64,000 nt of DNA, taken from the NCBI GenBank assembly GCA_033977485.1, contig CM066994.1, positions 83,638,871-83,702,870 of the forward strand, in the 5' to 3' direction. Numbering within the stretch: position 1 is the first letter of the stretch; each line of letters begins with the position of its first letter. The notes under the pieces were generated by a model, which had not been told where the DNA came from, made no database searches, and saw nothing but the letters and a program-made list of their open reading frames with translations. Origin of the DNA: Hydrangea macrophylla. Lineage: Eukaryota > Streptophyta > Magnoliopsida > Cornales > Hydrangeaceae. Below, piece after piece: positions 46,197-56,730 of this stretch. The position numbers and the translations under genes were made by a program.

Positions 46197-48230
46197 ATGC
46201 CTGTTAAGTCGGTTACTGCCAAATATTGGATTGGTACGCTAGATGGCTCGGTCATGAAAGATCTGCTGGGCGAAAGGAGCACAGAAGTTATGGAAGCGGG
46301 TCATGAAAAGGCCAAAGAAGAATACGTTGAGGGTTTGGTTGAGGAGGTAGCTGAGAGTGAGGAAAATTGGGAAGATCAAGAGAAGACCGACAAAGGAGGA
46401 CCTGGGAAAGAAGCGATGGAGGAAATTACCAAGACAGGGGATCTGAAAGAATGCTTCATCGCCAATCTGGGAGGAGAAAGCAAGAAGGAGTGGGTTTTTG
46501 AGTCTAGTGATAGGTATCCCCCATACCTGGAGTCTGTAATGGCCCAAATGAGGCATCTTTCAATTTCCATGTCTGTTGTAATCACTCCAAAGAAAATAAA
46601 TGAAAGCATGACTAATTCTGCCTACTCGAATGTGCTTAATGAATGTGATGATCATGAAATATCCATTGAATTGCAAAAAATAATTGAAAAAGAAAAAGAA
46701 TCTGCATGTAAAATCATCGAGAACACTCTACCAATTAATTTAGGAAATGAAAAAAATCCTCAAAATGTCTTTATTGGCTCTACACTTAGCAAAGAAGAAA
46801 GCAAAGAATTAATCAAACTATTAAGTGAATTCAAAGATGTTTTTGCATGGTCTTATAATGATATGCCAGGCATTGATCCAGAAATAGTCCAACACCACAT
46901 CCCTGTCTTCCCCAATTCCAAACCTGTAAAACAAAAATTGAGATGAATGAGGCATGAATGGGCACTCAAAGTCAAAGAGGAAGTTGGAAAGCAGTTAAGA
47001 GCCGGATTCTTGATGGTCACCGAGTATCCAGAATGGATCGCCAATAAAGTGCCTGTCCCGAAAAAGGATGGCCATGTTAGGGTTTGCGTTGATTTTTGAG
47101 ACCTAAACAAAGCAAGCCCTAAAGACGATTTACCTTTACCGTATATTGACGTCCTCGTTGATAACACCGCCGGGCATAAACTTCTGTCCTTCATGGATGG
47201 ATTCTCAGGGTACAACCATATTCTAATGGTGCCCGAGGATAGAGAGAAAACCACCTTTATCACACCGTGGGGAACTTATTACTATAGGGTGATGTCATTT
47301 GGGCTTAAGAATGCATGGGCGATATATAAGCGGGCCGCTACTACATTATTGCACGACATGATCCATAAAGAGGTAGAGGTGTACGTGGACGATATGATTG
47401 TAAAATCTAAAGAGAGAGGAGGACATTTAGAGGCATTGAGAAAATTCTTCGAAAGGTTGAGGGAATTCAGAATGAGGTTGAACCCCCAGAAGTGCACCTT
47501 CAGAGTCACTACCAAAAAGTTGTTGGGGTTTCTCATCACTCAGAGAGGGATAGAGGTGGACCAGACCAAGATAAAGGCTATAGTCGAAATGCAGCCACCC
47601 AAGAATGATATAGAGTTAAGGGGATTTCTGGGTAGAATACAGTTCATAAGCCGTTTCATCTCGAAGCTCACCTTAACCTGTGACCCACTGTTTAGGTTAC
47701 TTAGGAAAGGAGAAAAGTTTGAATGGGATACCCTGTGTCAGCAAGCCTTTGATAAGATCAAGAGCTACCTCCAAAACCCACCTGTCCTGTCACCACCCTC
47801 ACCCGGGAGACCTTTACTGTTGTACCTTCTGTGTCCGAGGATTTAATGGGGTATATGTTGGCCCAAGAAGGGGAAGAGGGATATGCGAAAAAAAGCCATT
47901 TATTATTTGAGAAAGAGGATGACCGGATACGAGCTTAAATACTCACCTTTAGATAAAGCCTGTTGGGCCCTAGTCTGGTGTACCCGTCGTCTTAGGCATT
48001 ACATGTTAGCCTCTCCCATTGTCCTAATCTCCCGAATGGACCCACTCAAATACCTGTTCGAAAAGCCTATCTTGACCAGTGAAATTTCCTATTGGACCAT
48101 GATGCTGGCCGAATTAGATATCAGATATGTCACTTTGAAATCTGTTAAGGGAAGAGCTGTTGCTGAATACCTAGCCGACCTTGACGTAGAATTTGAGGAA
48201 AAAGGGGAGTTCAAGTTTCCCGACGAAGGG
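46197..48230 (+). pseudogene. pol: Tat2 reverse transcriptase and worn first RNase H
   Basis: Linker, then SEFKDVFAWSYNDMPG, EYPEWIANKVPVPKKDG, SFMDGFSGYNHIL and catalytic VYVDDMIVKSK (YVDD intact). Stops lie at 46945 and 47098. The first RNase H region spans about 47740-48170 (YYLRKRMTGYELKYSPLDKACWAL, RHYMLASPIVLISR). Its usual catalytic Asp motif is gone, and two compensating frameshifts lie at about 47840 and 47885. In Tat elements this domain is thought to act as a structural connection. Confidence 0.87.
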
Positions 48231-48660
48231 GTAATGGAGTTGAAAGAGGATCTGTGGGAGATGTATTTCGATGGAGCCGCCAACCAACTAGGTTATGGGG
48301 TTGGAATCATCATCACGGCACCTGATGGGACACCTACCCCATTAGCCGTCAAGCTTAAGTATAATTCAACCAACAACACAGTCGAGTACGAGGCTTGCAT
48401 AATTGGGATAGAAGCGGCCTTAGCCCTAAATATCGGAAGGATCGATGTTTTTGGAGATTCTAACCTGATCATATCCTAAGTACGAGTCGATTGGAGGGTG
48501 AAGCATGAGAAGTTGAGGCCTTACCGTGACTACCTAGAGAGCCTAAAAGCACAATTCAAAATAATATTGTTCTACTACCTTCCTCGTGAAGAGAACCAGT
48601 TGGCCGATTCCCTAGCAACCTTGGCCTCAATGATACAAATCCCTTTGGGAGTCACCATGA
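48231..48660 (+). pseudogene. pol: Tat2 archaeal-type RNase H
   Basis: A second RNase H follows the worn one. It reads WEMYFDGAANQLGYGVGI (Asp), NTVEYEACIIGIEAAL (Glu), IDVFGDSNLIIS (Asp) and REENQLADSLATLASM (Asp), so the acidic set is intact. One stop (48477-48479) where the family usually has Gln (SNLIISQV) interrupts it. It removes RNA from RNA-DNA hybrids during reverse transcription. An added archaeal-type RNase H is a known feature of the Tat lineage. Confidence 0.85.
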
Positions 48661-48699
48661 TACCGTTGTCCATAGAAATCAGAAACCAACCTTCATTCG

Positions 48700-49981
48700 A
48701 AATGATCACAATAATAGAGGAAGGAAGTGAGTTGCCTTGGTACACGGATGTTTGGAATTTCATTAAGAAAGGAGAATACCCCGAGGGAGCTTCAGAGAAG
48801 GATAAAAAGGCGATCCGAAGGTTCTCCGCCCAATTTATAGTCTATGCAGATAATTTGTGGAAGAAGTCGTATACCGGATTCAATATGGAGTGTTTATATG
48901 GAAGGGAGGCTAGGAGAATGATGGAAGAAATACACGAGGGAGCCTATGGACCCCACATAAATGGACATATACTGGCCAAGAAGATAATTCGACAGGGGTA
49001 TTACTAGACCACTTTGGACAAAGACTACTGTGAGTACATCAGAAGATGCCATAAGTGTCAGATCCATGCAAATCTAATGCATACTCCACCTTCCCAGCTC
49101 TATAGCATGACTATGCCATGGCCTTTCTATGTTTGGGGCATTGATATCATCGGTGAGATAGTTCCAAAGGCATCCAATGGACATCGATACATAATCGTGG
49201 TAATTGATTATTTCACCAAATGGGTAGAGGCAGCGTCATACGCCACTTTGAAGGCCAAGGATGTGGTGAGCTTCATAGAAAAGAACATAATTTATAGATA
49301 TGGAGTCCTGAATGAGTTCATTTTAGACCATGGTAGCCATTTCGAAGGAGAAGTTATCCCACTCCTAGAAAAGTACAAAATCACCCGCCATCAGTCTTCA
49401 CCCTATAGGCCTCAAACGAATGGAGTGGTGGAAGCAGCAAATAAGAATGTTAAAGCAATCTTGAGAAAAACGCCTGATACATACAAAGATTGGCACGAGA
49501 AGTTACCGTTTGCATTATGGGGATACCGCACCTCTATAAGAACTTCCACGGGAGCTACGCCATATACATTGGTTTACGGATGGAAGTTGTTCTTCCAATT
49601 GAAGTAGAAATACCTTCTTTAAGAATCTTGGCAGAGTGTGAAGTGACTGAGTTGGAATGGATGCGAGGGAGGTATGAGGAACTAATGTTACTCGATGAGA
49701 AAAGGTTAAATGCAATAAACCATACTTGGGGGTACCAAAAGAGGATAGTTCGTGCTTTCAACAAAAAGGTCCGCCCAAGGAAGCTTACTGAGGGGGACCT
49801 GGTCCTCAAAGAACTTAAAGTGCCCATTTATGACCCCAGAGGAAAATTCAAACCCAATTGGGTCGGGCCGTACATCATTAAGACTCTCCTTTCTGGAGGA
49901 GCGGCCTATCTCATAGACCTAGACGGGGTTGAATTCAAACAATCAATCAACCTCGATCGCCTCAAGAAATGCTTTGCTTGA
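48700..49981 (+). pseudogene. pol: Tat2 integrase
   Basis: Zinc module: EIHEGAYGPHINGHILAKK then CHKCQIHANL. Catalytic core: Asp in VWGIDIIGEI, Asp in EFILDHGSHF, Glu in NGVVEAANKN, so the DDE residues are present. C-terminal domain: KLTEGDLVLKELKVPIYDPRGKF and WVGPYIIKTLLSGGAAYL, ending LDRLKKCFA at the stop 49979-49981. One stop (49007) and one frameshift near 49590 break it. No chromodomain. Confidence 0.9.
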
Positions 49982-49983
49982 AA

Positions 49984-50491
49984 CCGCTTCTTTCAAAACC
50001 TCCTATCTAGATGAACTACGCTTGACCTAATTCCTGCTAGGGGATACGTAGGCAACCTGCTCGATTCGGTCATTAATAATTGCCCAAAAGACACTTTCCG
50101 TCGAGCCTTAAAAAACTGAACTGCAACAAACCTGATGCCCGTTCAGTGATAAGTAAGCGGGCTCCCCAAGAGCCTTCGGTCCTCCAAAACCCAAAAAAAA
50201 AAAAGAAGAAAGAAGAAGAACCCTGTACTAAACTAGGGGCAAACTAGCGTTTGCCCCAAACCACTTCGAAGCCCCAAAATCAGGGGCAAACTTCGTTTGC
50301 TATCCGAAGAACCCAGATATTTACCTTGAACACATCTCTGGATCTCTTGATTATCATAATGAGTACTGTTAAAAAAAAAAGCAAGCAAACATGAATTCAT
50401 GGCATAAAATGAGTAAAGCTTCAAGCAAGATACAAAGCAAGATAAAGAGCCAAGAAAAGAAATTAAAAAGGAAATTTTTTTTCATAAAGGA
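49984..50491 (+). other. Tat2 post-pol spacer with repeated 3'-terminal motif
   Basis: GGATACGTAGGCAAC at 50042-50056 repeats the motif found before the true 3' ends (19402-19416 and 57000-57014). AGGGGCAAACT at 50235-50245 and 50282-50292 equals the core of the true polypurine tracts (19578-19588 and 57176-57186). No coding on +. Confidence 0.7.
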
Positions 50492-51765
50492 TTAATTGGA
50501 GGAGTGAACACTTTGATTGAACATGTTGAAACTGTTCCTAAAAGCATGAAAGCACTTTTCGAAAAGGGAAATAAGAAAATCACATTCAAAAGCATAAAAA
50601 GATGGGCAAGACTTGTCTAAAATTTTGCAAAATAAAGTTTTGTCCTGTTGTTTTATTTTCATCCACGAATGTCTACAAAGTCTGTCCCTGAACCAGGGTC
50701 TGGATTTGAGAAGGTACTCAGTAGTAGGCACAGTTGAAGCTGGGACCTTTTGGAAAGGAGTTGACACTCTGTCATGCCAAGCTTCAATGAAAGCCCTCAC
50801 AGTAGAGGAGCGTATGATCGAACTCCTCGTGAAATCCATAGCAATATCTTCAGTAGCATCCTGAAGTAATCCATACTGACGGACCACTGGCAGGGAATAT
50901 AGAAAGTAGTGGCGTGCAAACCAGGCAACCAGATACCGGGCTTCCCGGGAAGCCGCACTACAATAGAGCAATAAGACCAATCTGGGCAAAACCAGCGAAT
51001 ATCACTAGGAGAGGGGTTTTTGAGCCAATTAAGCCATGCGTCATCTTAGCGGAACAAATGGTGAACCTCAATGAGATCATAGGAAAGCGAACCACGAAGG
51101 TGTGAAGGATGCACAAAGAGATCCAAGCGTTCCATGAGCCAAAGCTGCAGGACGAAGGGGGATCCCACAGATAACATGGCCTCGGTGGCATGAACCTGAT
51201 CCAAACCTATCAAGGTTTCGCCAAGAACTAGCATGACGGCACTCTTCATCTCTCGCAGACCACAGGCAATGGGTATGAGAATGTCGGAAGACGACTGGAA
51301 GAGGAGGTAAGAAAGCATGGCAATCAATAATGCACTATGCCGGATAATTTGATATCCACCATCATAAGGATCCCCCATGTGGGCATACACGGAGGAAAGT
51401 CGCTCAAAGTCAATCTGCCTGTCACGTATGAAAGAGCTCGCAGCATTACGTGATATGTGGAGTAGGATGGCCAAATCTTGAACATAACCCGCCTGCACCG
51501 GGGGAACTATCAGATCCACAAAGATATCAGTATGGAGAATAGCGCTAAATTCCTCGAATAAAGGGCAGACTTCATGAGAACCAAAGCAGAAGACATGAAA
51601 ATAAGGGTCCCAACATTGAATTGCGGCTCGGAGTAGGCCCTCATTCAAAGTCATCCGCCAAAAAGAGAAGAGGTCATTTTGTCAGAATCACTCAAAGTTG
51701 AGAATATAGATGCCAGAAAGAGTATCCGTCCATGGGAAGAGCATTTGAGAGCTAATGGGGGCCAT
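50492..51765 (-). pseudogene. Tat2 antisense DUF7745/PMD-like gene, broken
   Basis: Start chosen at the ATG at 51765 (MAPISSQMLF), in frame with the main block. The block at 51046-51654 reads LLRAAIQCWDPYFHVFCFGSHEVCPLFEEF, given here as one run of family-like pattern: WDP..HVF.FG..E.CP..EEF. It continues with ILVPIACGLREM-like and LVLGETLIGLD. This pattern matches DUF7745-type proteins of plant Tat elements, from memory. Two stops lie near 51690, and a frameshift near 51000 leads to VVRQYGLLQDATED and AFIEAWHDRV. The role is unknown; these proteins may serve the element or be passengers. Confidence 0.62.
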
Positions 51766-52346
51766 TTGGGGAAGAAGTGAAAAAGAGAGAAGAGTGTTTT
51801 GCGGAGTATTGAAAGAAAGGGGGGTATAAATAGAGGAATAAAACTGTCTACCTACCCGCAACAATCAATAAAGTGGAGTGGCACTCAAGGAAGTGCCGCG
51901 CGGCAGTCCGTAATTGCAGTTGCGGCACTCACTGACTGCCGTTGCGTCATTCAATGAGTGCCGCATAAGCCTAATCGAGTGCCATTTGGAGTCTTATTTT
52001 GGCAAGGTTTCGTTTGTAATATTTTTATCCCACCTGCAAACAAAAAAACCATGTATATAATAAACGTGCGCATCATGCAGCACGCAGAACAAGAACAAGC
52101 CATTCATTCATTCATGCTATTCATTCATCTACTCATTCATATATTCATTCATTCGTTCATTCATAAATAAAGAAGATAGAAACGTTCAAGATAAAGGATT
52201 AGGTTATGGTCACACATACGATAAGAGATAGTAAAAGCAGTTATAATGAAAGCATGCAGCAAAAATAAAAATAATATACAGTCATCCAAGTATATGAATC
52301 CTCCCAAAGCACTAAAAAAAAGGAGAGAAAAGAAAGATAGGCGAGA
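51766..52346. other. Tat2 spacer between the two antisense genes
   Basis: Contains TATAAATA/TATTTATA at 51825-51832, a CpG-rich hairpin cluster at 51879-51983 and CATT-type short repeats at about 52103-52165. No coding seen. Confidence 0.65.
51825..51983 (-). promoter_or_regulatory. Putative antisense promoter with hairpin cluster (Tat2 DUF7745-like gene)
   Basis: On minus, TATTTATA lies 60 bp before the ATG at 51765. Upstream of it are CpG-rich inverted repeats such as GGCACTCAAGGAAGTGCC and GCGGCACTCACTGACTGCCG-like units. The TATA-like box reads better on the plus strand (TATAAATA), so direction is uncertain. Confidence 0.45.
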
Positions 52347-52576
52347 TCAGCTGAGAGCCTCCTCCTCTGACTCCGTCCCACTCGCTCCGCCCCTACCCCT
52401 GCTATCGCTCGCTCCGCAACTGCTGCCTCCACCTCTGCTGCCACCAATGCCTCCCCCGCTGCCTCTACCTCGTCCAGCACCACTACCAGGGGGATCGCTG
52501 AAGCTAATGCCGAACTGCTGAAGGCGCTGTTGGAGCTCTCTCGCCTGCAAGACCAGAGCCCTATTCTGCTTCTCCT

Positions 52577-52662
52577 GGGCGGAGAAACAGAGCGTGTAAG
52601 TAAGTTTATTTGAAATTTCAAAAGGAAAAAGAAAAAGGAGAAAGAATCAATGAAAGTATTAC
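52577..52662 (-). other. Putative intron of Tat2 PMD gene (86 bp)
   Basis: It starts GTAATACTTTC and ends TTTCTCCGCCCAG, joining AEAHVRAL to EKQNRALV in phase 0. Confidence 0.72.
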
Positions 52663-52707
52663 CAGAGCCCTCACATGAGCCTCAGCACTCGCCCGCACTC
52701 CATCAGC

Positions 52708-52808
52708 CTGAGAGGAAAAGTAAAAAAAAAGGGAAAAAGAAGAGAGGTCAGAAAGTCAGAACAAGAGCATAATAATTTTTAATCAAAAGTCAAAGTTTCA
52801 GAATCTAC
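52708..52808 (-). other. Putative intron of Tat2 PMD gene (101 bp)
   Basis: It starts GTAGATTCTG and ends ACTTTTCCTCTCAG, with a long T-run. It joins YGRLWR to ADGVRAS in phase 0, the same place as the 64-bp Tat1 intron. Confidence 0.75.
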
Positions 52809-53135
52809 CCTCCACAAGCGTCCATAAATCCACTCCCTCACGATATGAGCATAGAGCAAGCCCTCCTCCGCATAGTCCAGTAGGATCCTCTGTGGGTCAT
52901 GTCCAGCAGACTGCCGTATCCCCTGGGGAGCATCTGGAAGTACATCTAGCCAGGGCTGCCATCGGACGTGCGGCTCTTATAGAATCGTTAGGAAGTTCCT
53001 GAACAAAATAAAGTCATGGGCCCCCGTCTTCCACCCCACCCGGTCCTTTGCCCACTTCAGCCCCTGGGGCATGATGAAGGCGTCTACTGCTCCCGTCTCG
53101 GGCGATATCATACGGAGGTACTCGTGGGACCAAAT

Positions 53136-53195
53136 CTGTAATAAAGAAAAAGAAAAGAAAGAGGTCACTTTATTGTTTAAAAAAAAACTGTATAC
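53136..53195 (-). other. Putative intron of Tat2 PMD gene (60 bp)
   Basis: It starts GTATACAG and ends CTTTATTACAG, T-rich throughout. It joins GGFWRAWQ to IWSHEYL, exactly as in Tat1. At 60 bp it is near the lower limit for plant introns. Confidence 0.8.
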
Positions 53196-53821
53196 CTGCC
53201 ACGCCCTCCAGAAACCGCCAGTAGAGGCCGATGATCTCGCGAGATCTCCCCCATGTGCCTTTATAGGATGGCCAGCCCTGCCCCAGCCCAGTCTTACTGG
53301 TAAATCTCGTCCATGTGATCTAGGGACCCCACCAGCACCACCAAAATCCGATCACCCTTGGTGCTCAGCAGAGAGCACCGTAGCACGTACATGATAAAGC
53401 CCCGAGCCATCTGCTCCTCTGTAAATCCCTGCTGGCCTCTGAAGGTGTCCATGAACCACTTGGCCATGACCAAGGGCTCCTCTGGAAGTACTCCTAGCAG
53501 CTCCTGCTCCCGATCCCACTCGGTGACGGTGTCTAGATATCATAGGAGCTCTCCGCCGAATGGGATCCCCGTAATCATGCTAAAGTCAAGGAGAGTCATC
53601 GTCATCTCCCCGAATGAGAAGTGGAAGGTGTTGGTGGTATCCCACCACTGCTCTGCCAATGCGTGAATCTGCCGTAAGTCATTGGAGCTCTTCATCAAAA
53701 GTTTGATGAAGTCCCCAAAACTGGCAGCTCTAACGAATCCCTGCACAGTCTCGCTCAACTCCTCGTACCAGCCAAAGCCGTGAGCCAAGCTGTTGTGCCC
53801 TTTCAGCACGTCCTTCGGCAG

Positions 53822-54568
53822 CTGCAAAGGTTGAAAGATTCAAAGTCAGTATATGAATAAAGAAAGAAAAAGTAGTAAAAATATATATATATATATAATA
53901 AAAGAAGAGGCAAGCAATGAATAGTAAAAGCAAATAAAAAACGAAGAATCTGGAATTTCACGAGCATGGCACTCATTTGCATTCATATAAAGTTTGGCAG
54001 TCATTTACAGAATAATAAAAAGAGAAATGAATAATGAAAGCATTTAAAAATAAAGAGAAAAAGAGAAAGAAAAGAGTGTTCACATTCTTGAAAAAATAAT
54101 AATATGTGAAGTTTCAAAAGAAATTTAGGTTCAAAAGTATCCAAGTCAAGCTTTGAAATAAGTGAAAAGGCGACTACAACGCTCAAAAAATAAACATGGC
54201 AGCCATTGTTCGTTCAGGGATACGCAAAGTTTTGATTGGCATGCTGCACATTCAAAAGTCCTTAAGAAAATTTGAAAAGGAAGAGAGTAAAATTAAAATG
54301 CTCGTAGATACACCCCGAAAGTCATAAGCATAGCATTCATTTCTATACAGAAATTTCATCTCTGCATTCATAAAGTTCATGGGAAGTAAGATAAAAATGC
54401 AAAAAATTTGAATAAGCGTTGATTAAGAATTTGGAACGCATCAGAACGCTACAAGCATGGCATTTGCATTTGAAATGAGACATTCAAAGTTATGTTCACT
54501 ATACACTCCACTCATAAAGTTCATATAGAAGAAGGATTACAAGAAAAGAAAGGGAGAGGCATGTATAC
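53822..54568 (-). other. Possible long first intron of Tat2 PMD gene
   Basis: No coding resemblance is seen between exon 1 (ends before GTATACATG) and exon 2 (after CCTTTGCAG). The phases do not match, so the exact junction, or an extra small exon, is unresolved. An (AT)n run lies at 53880-53900. Confidence 0.45.
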
Positions 54569-54678
54569 CTCGCGCTTGAAAGCGTGAGCGGATGGTCCCA
54601 GAGCAAGAACGTAGGGTCGGGATGAGGAGTGGCCCGATACTTGGCTCTCTTCTGACTACCAGAATCGCTCGCCATAAT

Positions 54679-54779
54679 CTGTCAAAGAAATAAAGAAATT
54701 CGCATGTTAGATTCGTGGAAAATTCAGAAAAACAATGAAATAAAGGGGATTAATTGAGTTTTGATAATAGGGAACTAAC
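54679..54779 (-). other. Putative 5'-UTR intron of Tat2 PMD gene (101 bp)
   Basis: CTACCAG is followed by GTTAGTTCCC and the segment ends TATTTCTTTGACAG three bases before the ATG. Tat1 has a 98-bp intron in the same place. Confidence 0.72.
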
Positions 54780-54887
54780 CTGGTAGCTCTGATAGATCGA
54801 TCCAAGCAAGAAGAAAGAAATGAAAAAAAATTTCCAGAGGAATTCACGAGAAATGAGATGAGAGAATGAATGAAATATTGAATAAAA

Positions 54888-55043
54888 CTCTCGGTATAAG
54901 CCACTGCCGCTCAAACGCAGCACTTTGTTTTCGTGCGCGGCAGTTGATGAACTGCCGTGCGGCACTCACCAAGTGCCGCAGCGGCACTCCGTGAGTCCCG
55001 TACGGCAGTCACGGACTGCCGCTCTTTTCAAGTGTATGCCGCA
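54888..55043 (-). promoter_or_regulatory. Putative antisense promoter with hairpin cluster (Tat2 PMD gene)
   Basis: Perfect inverted repeats such as CGGCAGTTGATGAACTGCCG (54938-54957), GCGGCACTCACCAAGTGCCG-type and CGGCAGTCACGGACTGCCG lie just upstream of the putative first exon. A weak TTATAC is at about 54893-54898 on minus. The units are of the same kind as in the Tat2 LTR. Confidence 0.5.
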
Positions 55044-55669
55044 TTTAAGTCGGTTAGAAGATATTTTGTTTCCCCCCAAAATTCAAAATTGGTCCCAAGA
55101 TTTGCATCTAAACCCCAGAATTTGCCTTTTTTGTTTTGCACTTTGGTCCCTAAAAGTAATAAATAAGGCAACCAGCTCTTGTTTCGCGAAAATTTTTCAG
55201 TCTATGTAACACTTTTTTTCGCAAGAATGTGAAATATTTGAGTCTTTTGACTCCTGATTTGTCATAAAAAATAGAAATTAAGATTCATCTTGTATTTAAT
55301 TTCAAATTTTGAAATTCAAATTAAAGTAGGGTCTGATTGACTCATGATTTTGAAGGGTGATCTGGATTAAAAGCATAATTTGATTCTTGATCTTGAAAGT
55401 GAATAAATTGGGGTTTGATCGACTCCGGGCTTGGAAAATATTTGGATTGGGGTCTGACCGAGTCCCAAAATAGTTGTTGAAAGGTTGGATTAAAAATAAG
55501 TCTGTTGACTCCAAAATTTTGAAAAATTTAAAAGAATTTGAGTCTGTTGACTCTGGATAATAAAAAGATTCTCTGAATCTATTTGACTCCCACCTTTAGA
55601 TTTGGGTCTTTTGACTCCTGTTTTTGGGATTTGAGTCTGTTTGACTCCCGATTAACCTGAATATGGTCG
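55044..55669 (+). repeat. Degenerate GAGTC...GACTC repeats in Tat2 3' region
   Basis: About nine dispersed copies of a GAGTCTGTTGACTCC-like motif occur from about 55228 to 55650. Each can form a 5-bp stem (GAGTC and GACTC). Spacing is irregular (30-80 bp). No coding. Confidence 0.6.
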
Positions 55670-56730
55670 CCCCACTTTTGGGAATGTAACAGACTTACAT
55701 TCTCGGTTTTTGCAATAGATTTGCATTAACCCTTGTTTTAAGAATATAACAGATTTGTATTCTCGATCCTCGTAACAAGGTGATCCTTCGGAGTGTAACA
55801 GATTTGTATTCTCGGTTCTCACAACAGATTTGCGTTAACCCTCGTCTTAGGAAAATAACAGATTTATATTCTCAGTTTTCGCAATAGATTTGCATTAACT
55901 CTCGTCTTGGGAATATAACAGATTTATATTCTCGATCCTTGTAATAGATTTGCGTTAACCCTCGTCTTGGGAATATAACAGATTTATATTCTCGATCCTC
56001 ATAATAGATTTACGTAGATCCTTCAGAGTGTAACAGATTTTCATTCTCGGTTATCGCAACAGATTTGCGTTAACCCTTGTCTTAGGAATAGAACAAATTT
56101 ATATTCTCGATCCTCGTAACAAATTTGTGTTAACCCTCGTCTTGGGAATATAACAAATTTATATTCTCGATCCTCGTAACAGATTTATGTTGGTCCTTCA
56201 GAGTGTAACAGATTTGTATTCTCGGTTCTCGTAACAGATTTGCGTTAACCCTCATCTTGGGAACATAACAGATTTATTTTCTCGATCCTCATAACAGATT
56301 TACATTGGTCCTTCGGAGTGTAACAGATTTGCATTCTCGGTTCTTGCAATAGATTTGCGTTAACCCTCATCTTGGGAATATAACAGATTTATATTCTTGA
56401 TCCTCGTAACAGATTTACGTTGGTCCTTCAGAGTGTAACAGATTTGCATTCTCGGTTCTCGTAATAGATTTGCATTAACCCTCGTCTTGGGAATATAACA
56501 GATTCATATTCTCGATCCTCGTAACAGATTTAAGTAGATCCTTTGGAGTGTAACAGATTTACATTCTCGGTTTTCACAACAGATTTGCGTTAACCCTCAT
56601 CTTGGGAATATAACAGATTTATATTCTCGATCCTCGTAACAGATTTACGTCAATCCTTCGAAGTGTAACAAATTTGCATTCTCGGTTCTCACAACAGATT
56701 TGCGTCATCCCTCGTCTTAGGAATTAAGAA
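55670..56730 (+). repeat. Tandem array in Tat2 3' region, 115-bp higher-order unit
   Basis: Sub-units of about 28-30 bp carry TAACAGATTT and ATTCTCG. The marker GAGTGTAACAG (AAGTG in the last) falls at 55791, 56026, 56201, 56316, 56431, 56546 and 56661: five spacings of 115 bp or 115 plus 60, and one of 235. It sits in the same place as the 161-bp array of Tat1 but is unrelated in sequence. Confidence 0.9.

Larger units (their letters stand above)
52347..54675 (-). pseudogene. Tat2 antisense PMD gene with introns
   Basis: Start ATG at 54675 (MASDSGSQKRAKYRA). Proposed exons: 54569-54675, 53196-53821, 52809-53135, 52663-52707 and 52347-52576. The PMD core is in exon 2: GHNSLAHGFGWYEEL, then EQWWDTTNTFHFSFGEM. 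The last exon gives a short helix (EKQNRALVLQARELQQRLQ) and a Gly/Arg-rich tail to a TGA. Three internal introns join phase-0 codons and two of these match Tat1 exactly. About 130 residues present in Tat1 are deleted after FRNFLT. Exon 2 has three stops and one frameshift near its end; the first intron does not join in frame. Probably a captured host gene, now inactive. Confidence 0.8.

Noticed and set aside
51825..51832. TATAAATA as a plus-strand promoter
   Set aside because: It fits the plus consensus, but no plus-strand gene follows; antisense use is proposed only with low confidence.
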